This document shows positions 32,407-35,405 of a stretch of 35,405 nucleotides of DNA, one piece after another. Every line of letters starts with the position of its first letter. The stretch's first letter is position 1. The stretch is taken from the NCBI GenBank assembly GCA_018714345.1, contig DVNO01000031.1, forward strand, positions 1-35,405, given 5' to 3'. This stretch comes from Candidatus Enterousia avicola (GTDB lineage Bacteria; Pseudomonadota; Alphaproteobacteria; Rs-D84). The notes under the pieces are model-generated. The model saw only the letters and a list, made by a program, of their open reading frames with translations. It did no database searches and was not told the DNA's origin. The translations under genes and the position numbers were made by a program.

Positions 32407-32784
32407 TTACCACTGCCGAATAAGGTCTTCACACCCCATCAGGTCCAAACCTGTATTAGAAAACATAAAGAATTGTAACACTACACCGATACCAAACAAA
32501 AGCACAAAACCAACTAACATACCAGTGCCTTTAGTTTTCAAATCTTCCAATTTCATATCAGCAGGTTTACTAATATACCCCCACGCCCATCCAGCAATTA
32601 TAAACGCCGCACCAACAAATGCCAACGTACGCAAAATCTTAAACACCCCGTACATCTGCTTTATCAAACCACAAATCCCACTAGTATCCAAGCCACCACC
32701 AGCTGCATTTGCCGCCAGCGCAGCAGACGCACCTGCAAAGACAATCAATCCTGCAAAACCCAGTTTCTTTAATGTATTTTTCAT
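32407..32784 (-). CDS. Small exported membrane protein, VirB2/TrbC pilin-like
   Basis: The 125-residue protein has a signal peptide (MKNTLKKLGFAGLIVFAGASAALA) and a mature part of about 100 residues with two hydrophobic helices (LAFVGAAFIIAGWAWGYI and GMLVGFVLLFGIGVVLQFF) separated by a short charged loop. This size and layout is typical of VirB2/TrbC major pilins of type IV secretion systems. It also has cysteines in GICGL and near the end (LMGCED) that could form a disulfide. No other T4SS genes are in the window. The track start at 32925 includes an unlikely cysteine-rich leader. The ATG at 32784 has AGGGG 6 nt upstream and its own promoter. Confidence 0.65.
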   Translation of the reverse strand: MKNTLKKLGFAGLIVFAGASAALAANAAGGGLDTSGICGLIKQMYGVFKILRTLAFVGAAFIIAGWAWGYISKPADMKLEDLKTKGTGMLVGFVLLFGIGVVLQFFMFSNTGLDLMGCEDLIRQW

Positions 32785-32809
32785 GTAAAACCCCTTTCCT
32801 TTTCTGTTA

Positions 32810-32838
32810 ATTTTATCACAAAAAGAACCTGCTTTCAA
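32810..32838 (-). promoter_or_regulatory. Promoter of the VirB2-like gene
   Basis: The minus strand reads TTGAAA, 17 nt, TAAAAT, with TG one base before the -10 (TGATAAAAT). The leader is about 20 nt. Confidence 0.7.
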
Positions 32839-32853
32839 GCAACAACAGCATAT

Positions 32854-32889
32854 AAAAAAACGCCGTCCAAAAACAGACAGCGTTTTTTT
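32854..32889. terminator. Terminator after the CxxC lipoprotein gene
   Basis: AAAAAAACGC pairs with GCGTTTTTTT, with an inner GTC/GAC pair around CAAAAACA. It lies 19 nt after the stop of the minus-strand lipoprotein gene. Confidence 0.85.
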
Positions 32890-32908
32890 ATTTTCACCAT
32901 GGAATAAC

Positions 32909-33295
32909 TTACATAGCAGGAACAATTATATATCTGCGCTTCAAAACAGGCTGAGATTTCGCACAAGAATTACAAGAAACCTTTTCTACCTGTGCACATG
33001 CATTACAAGAAACTTCTTGTGCAGCAGGAACTAATATCTGACGATCATGACGTGGTTCCTGACCAAAATTATCCATCGCATACAAATCTTCACAACGTGT
33101 ATTACGATACACTATCTTCTTGCCATTATCTAGCTTTCTAATATCACCAGAAAAATTGCGTCCGTACTCACCCGCGTAATATATGCAGTCTTGACCATCT
33201 TGAGTATATCTTACGCCACCTTTGTAATAATCATAATAAACACCACAACCAGCCAAAGCAGTTAATGCGATAACAGAAACCAAAGTCTTTTTCAT
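32909..33295 (-). CDS. Small lipoprotein with paired CxxC motifs
   Basis: I do not recognise a family. The product of about 128 residues has a lipoprotein signal (MKKTLVSVIALTALAGC, lipobox LAGC, Cys17) followed by GVYYDYYKGGVRYTQDGQDC. The middle region is tyrosine- and charge-rich (YAGEYGRNFSGDIRKLDNGKKI). Near the C-terminus an 11-residue unit is duplicated (VSCNACAQVEK / VSCNSCAKSQP), giving two CxxC pairs that could bind metal or be redox active. It ends with the basic/hydrophobic LKRRYIIVPAM. The ATG at 33295 has AAGGA 7 nt upstream, while the track start at 33382 does not fit a signal peptide. Confidence 0.75.
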   Translation of the reverse strand: MKKTLVSVIALTALAGCGVYYDYYKGGVRYTQDGQDCIYYAGEYGRNFSGDIRKLDNGKKIVYRNTRCEDLYAMDNFGQEPRHDRQILVPAAQEVSCNACAQVEKVSCNSCAKSQPVLKRRYIIVPAM

Positions 33296-33353
33296 AATTT
33301 CGTCCTTAACTTTAAAATCCGCATTCTCTGCAAAGCTCCCCGATTCGTAAGAT

Positions 33354-33382
33354 AATTGTTGCACAAAAAAATACGTTGTCAA
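33354..33382 (-). promoter_or_regulatory. Possible promoter of the CxxC lipoprotein gene
   Basis: The minus strand has a perfect TTGACA at 33377-33382, followed after 17 nt by ACAATT (16 nt: AACAAT). The -10 box is weak. The leader would be about 55 nt. Confidence 0.45.
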
Positions 33383-33417
33383 GAAAACTGTTTTTTACTG
33401 ATTGATTTAGGACGAAT

Positions 33418-34806
33418 TCAAGACGGGTTATAAGAAATATTACCAATTCCTGTTGGCAAATAGAAACACCCGTTTTTATCACAGAACTTCGTGCCACTTT
33501 GTCCACTAGGCATATAACAATCTTCTATAGAAGACTTAGCTTCTGCACTTGTTGTACCAACCGGACAAGAGTTTTGTTCCGTTTTGCTACAGTAATACCC
33601 AGCTGGGCACTCATCTCCTACAACTGCCACGCTAATACTGGTAACATTCCTGACAAATGGTATATACTTCCCCGCAGCGAATTCCTTGACCCCATCCAAA
33701 CAAAACGACAAATCACCCCACTGATTATTACCAAGCTCACCTTTACGACAGTCATGTGATTTAAAAACATATCCTGTTGCAATCATTTCTCCTGCCTTCC
33801 CCTCTAAGTAACCTATATCTAAAAACGCACACTCATTAGGTTTGTCTGATCCCGAATCATTGGGTGGGGTTGATTTCGAATCATCAAGTTTACAACGTGT
33901 TGTATACTTATTTACTTCACCCAAAGGACCAGATGTAGTAGTCTGATAATAAGTTACATCTATTTCCCCATTTTCCCAACACGCATATAGTTCTGTATCC
34001 TTATTAAAAATATTAAGAGTACGATTCGTACTATTATTATCATTATCATACTCAACCCAGCCATCCTTATTAATAACGATATCAGTACAACTATCATCAG
34101 TCGAATACCCGAGTAATTTCTTAAAAGGATAATATGACGGGTGTCTTAATTGTTCTGCCAAATAATCCTCCCACTTTGTTGCATCTTCTGTGCTAGCAAA
34201 TCCAGTATCACACTTTGCGTATACAGTTTTATCGCTATATGTTATCTCGTGCCCAGGGTAATCAGCATTTAATGTTTCTAACTCTGTATTTTTTCTCAGC
34301 GTAATCTTATAAACAACACCTTCACACATAGTAGCAAAAGCATCCTGTGGCATTTCCTTGCCTTTCCCTTTCAATATGTTTGTCTTGCCTTTATAGCAAT
34401 TGGATGGCTCTACAGAACTACACGCCACGCAACCAGAACTTCCTCCAGCAAAAAAGTATCCCTCAGGACAAGTGATAACCCATGGGCATTCGTCTGTCGT
34501 AAAACCTGTATACTTCTCCCCCAAAATAAAATCTACCTCATAATTTACATTTTCGTCATCCGTGGGAGCTGGGATAGAACACGGGACACAATATTTTTCC
34601 ACTCGATTTCCCGCGCTATTGTCAACATAACCGCGTCCATAATAGCCCTCTGGACATTTTGTACAGCCCAAACCATCGCCTATCTCATAACACCCGTTTG
34701 GACAAACACCATTTACTTTATTGTCACAATTAGCCACCTGAGCAGCAAACAGTGTACTAGCATTAAAAAAAACAACAAAAAAACAAAATAAAGATCCAAC
34801 CCTCAT
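33418..34806 (-). CDS. Cysteine-rich secreted protein with GCC2/GCC3-like repeats
   Basis: The product of about 462 residues has a signal peptide (MRVGSLFCFFVVFFNASTLFAAQ). Cys-rich modules follow (CPNGCYEIGDGLGCTKCPEGYYG, CPEGYFFAGGSSGCVAC). The centre resembles Listeria-Bacteroides/InlB B-type repeats (YSDKTVYAKCDTGF, GYSTDDSCTDIVINKDGW, FNKDTELYACWENG). The last part reads ECPAGYYCSKTEQNSCPVGTTSAEAKSSIEDC, the wording of GCC2_GCC3/ephrin-receptor-like modules best known in eukaryotes and protists. More than 20 cysteines suggest extensive disulfides outside the cytoplasm. No membrane anchor is seen. Starts at 34830 or 34818 are possible. 34806 gives the cleanest signal peptide, with a weak GGA upstream. 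A surface or adhesion role is inference. Confidence 0.75.
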   Translation of the reverse strand: MRVGSLFCFFVVFFNASTLFAAQVANCDNKVNGVCPNGCYEIGDGLGCTKCPEGYYGRGYVDNSAGNRVEKYCVPCSIPAPTDDENVNYEVDFILGEKYTGFTTDECPWVITCPEGYFFAGGSSGCVACSSVEPSNCYKGKTNILKGKGKEMPQDAFATMCEGVVYKITLRKNTELETLNADYPGHEITYSDKTVYAKCDTGFASTEDATKWEDYLAEQLRHPSYYPFKKLLGYSTDDSCTDIVINKDGWVEYDNDNNSTNRTLNIFNKDTELYACWENGEIDVTYYQTTTSGPLGEVNKYTTRCKLDDSKSTPPNDSGSDKPNECAFLDIGYLEGKAGEMIATGYVFKSHDCRKGELGNNQWGDLSFCLDGVKEFAAGKYIPFVRNVTSISVAVVGDECPAGYYCSKTEQNSCPVGTTSAEAKSSIEDCYMPSGQSGTKFCDKNGCFYLPTGIGNISYNPS

Positions 34807-34837
34807 ACAAAATTCCATATCTCTAAACACACTGATA

Positions 34838-34865
34838 TTTTTACACGTTTTACAAAAACTGTCAA
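34838..34865 (-). promoter_or_regulatory. Promoter of the cysteine-rich protein gene
   Basis: The minus strand reads TTGACA, 16 nt, TAAAAA, about 30 nt before the ATG at 34806, just downstream of the terminator of the preceding gene. Confidence 0.6.
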
Positions 34866-34873
34866 CGTATTAA

Positions 34874-34900
34874 AAACCGGTGAAAAACACCGGTTTATTT
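34874..34900. terminator. Terminator after the 34900-35382 lipoprotein gene
   Basis: AAACCGGTG, loop AAAAA, CACCGGTTT, followed on the minus strand by TTTTT. It lies directly after the stop codon of the lipoprotein gene. Confidence 0.9.
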
Positions 34901-35382
34901 TATCTATGTTTAGCCTTTGACTCAGGTGCTGTTCTATATTTATTTATAGTCCAACCTTTCGACACATACCAAAGGCTGTCCTCTGGAACTTTGGAAGCCT
35001 CGCCACGTCTAAAATCAAAATCCCCCCTGGCATGTATCTTATCAGAATATAAAAACAATGGCTCTAAACATCTTGTACGCAAATTTTGTATAGCTCCATA
35101 GACAAAATTACCCCAGCCCTCCTTTGGAACCACATATATTGCTTGCACATTAGGGTCGGAATCATAATATTTAACAAGATCACTTACACGAGTATTCCCA
35201 TTTCCATCTATATGCATTAAAAGTGCTACTTCATCTTGATCAAATGTTATTTCAACCTCTCTGGTCAAAGTTATAGGTTCATCATCTTTATTACATCCCG
35301 CCATGAATAAAGATGCACCAGCCAAACCTAGTACAGGTAAAGCCTTTTTTATGTTGTACGGAAATATCTTTTTTAGTTTCAT
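34900..35382 (-). CDS. Predicted lipoprotein of unknown function
   Basis: The 160-residue product has a long lipoprotein signal with lipobox FMAGC (Cys30) and an Asp-rich start of the mature part (NKDDEPITL). The Asp after the Asn-Lys is not at position +2, so outer membrane sorting is plausible. The remainder is about 125 residues of mixed alpha/beta (REVEITFDQDEVALLMHIDGNG, AIYVVPKEGWGNFVYGA) with one Cys (RCLEPLFLY) and a basic C-terminus (KYRTAPESKAKHR). I recognise no domain. The start has AGGAG 6 nt upstream. The final 23 bases of the window (35383-35405) hold this ribosome binding site and nothing else readable. Confidence 0.75.
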   Translation of the reverse strand: MKLKKIFPYNIKKALPVLGLAGASLFMAGCNKDDEPITLTREVEITFDQDEVALLMHIDGNGNTRVSDLVKYYDSDPNVQAIYVVPKEGWGNFVYGAIQNLRTRCLEPLFLYSDKIHARGDFDFRRGEASKVPEDSLWYVSKGWTINKYRTAPESKAKHR

Positions 35383-35405
35383 TTGTGTCTCCTATGAAAT
35401 TTATC

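Noticed and set aside
32785-32925. Long N-terminal extension of the VirB2-like ORF with a CCCC run
   Set aside because: It covers the gene's own promoter and an upstream terminator. The later ATG has a proper ribosome binding site and signal peptide.

Overview
The window looks like a piece of an AT-rich chromosome (G+C roughly 40% by eye) from an alphaproteobacterium. Three gene groups point that way: a rpsL-rpsG-fusA-tuf str operon, acpP-fabF with mltG nearby, and an ftsE-ftsX-ydcF-plsC operon. The many exported repeat proteins, beta-barrel outer membrane proteins and a cysteine-rich secreted protein suggest one of the uncultured host-associated (gut-type) Alphaproteobacteria. That placement is inference, because no 16S gene is present.

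Layout. 1-3626: str operon on the minus strand (tuf truncated by the window edge) with a clear TTGACA-N17-TATAGT promoter. 3740-5225: two predicted outer membrane beta-barrel proteins. 5324-5440: a rightward promoter with no ORF behind it, a weak small-RNA candidate. 5493-6643: mltG and tRNA-Pro(CGG). 6779-8464: an acyl-CoA synthetase on the plus strand, ending at a terminator shared with fabF. 8523-10226: fabF and acpP with a terminator hairpin between them. 10277-15652: one long minus-strand gene run, rbfA, a GNAT acetyltransferase, lepA, four small paralogous cysteine proteins, and a tyrosine-recombinase-like protein whose recognisable catalytic residues are all replaced. 15746-16321: a YqaA/VTT membrane protein, divergent from rbfA across a palindromic promoter.

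16429-25675: a block of about 9 kb on the minus strand holding an outer membrane barrel protein and four large exported repeat proteins. These are built from phage-tail-fibre-like segments, YadA-type head repeats and alanine-rich coiled coils. 25807-29148 (plus): pal, then ftsE-ftsX-ydcF-plsC. 29179-30917 (minus): tolB overlapping a thermonuclease-like gene. 31067-32370 (plus): a ribbon-helix-helix regulator and a DinD-like protein behind an iterated, palindromic operator. 32407-35382 (minus): a VirB2-like small membrane protein, two lipoproteins and a cysteine-rich secreted protein with eukaryote-like repeats.

How it works together. Housekeeping genes (translation, fatty acid synthesis, division, Tol-Pal, phospholipid synthesis) alternate with lineage-specific envelope and surface genes. 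The parts most likely to be undescribed are the four-gene CCCH-finger-like family downstream of lepA with its dead recombinase neighbour, the fibre-like exported gene cluster, and the RHH/DinD-like pair. No CRISPR array, insertion sequence, rRNA or origin was seen, and no gene-free stretch exceeds 300 bases.
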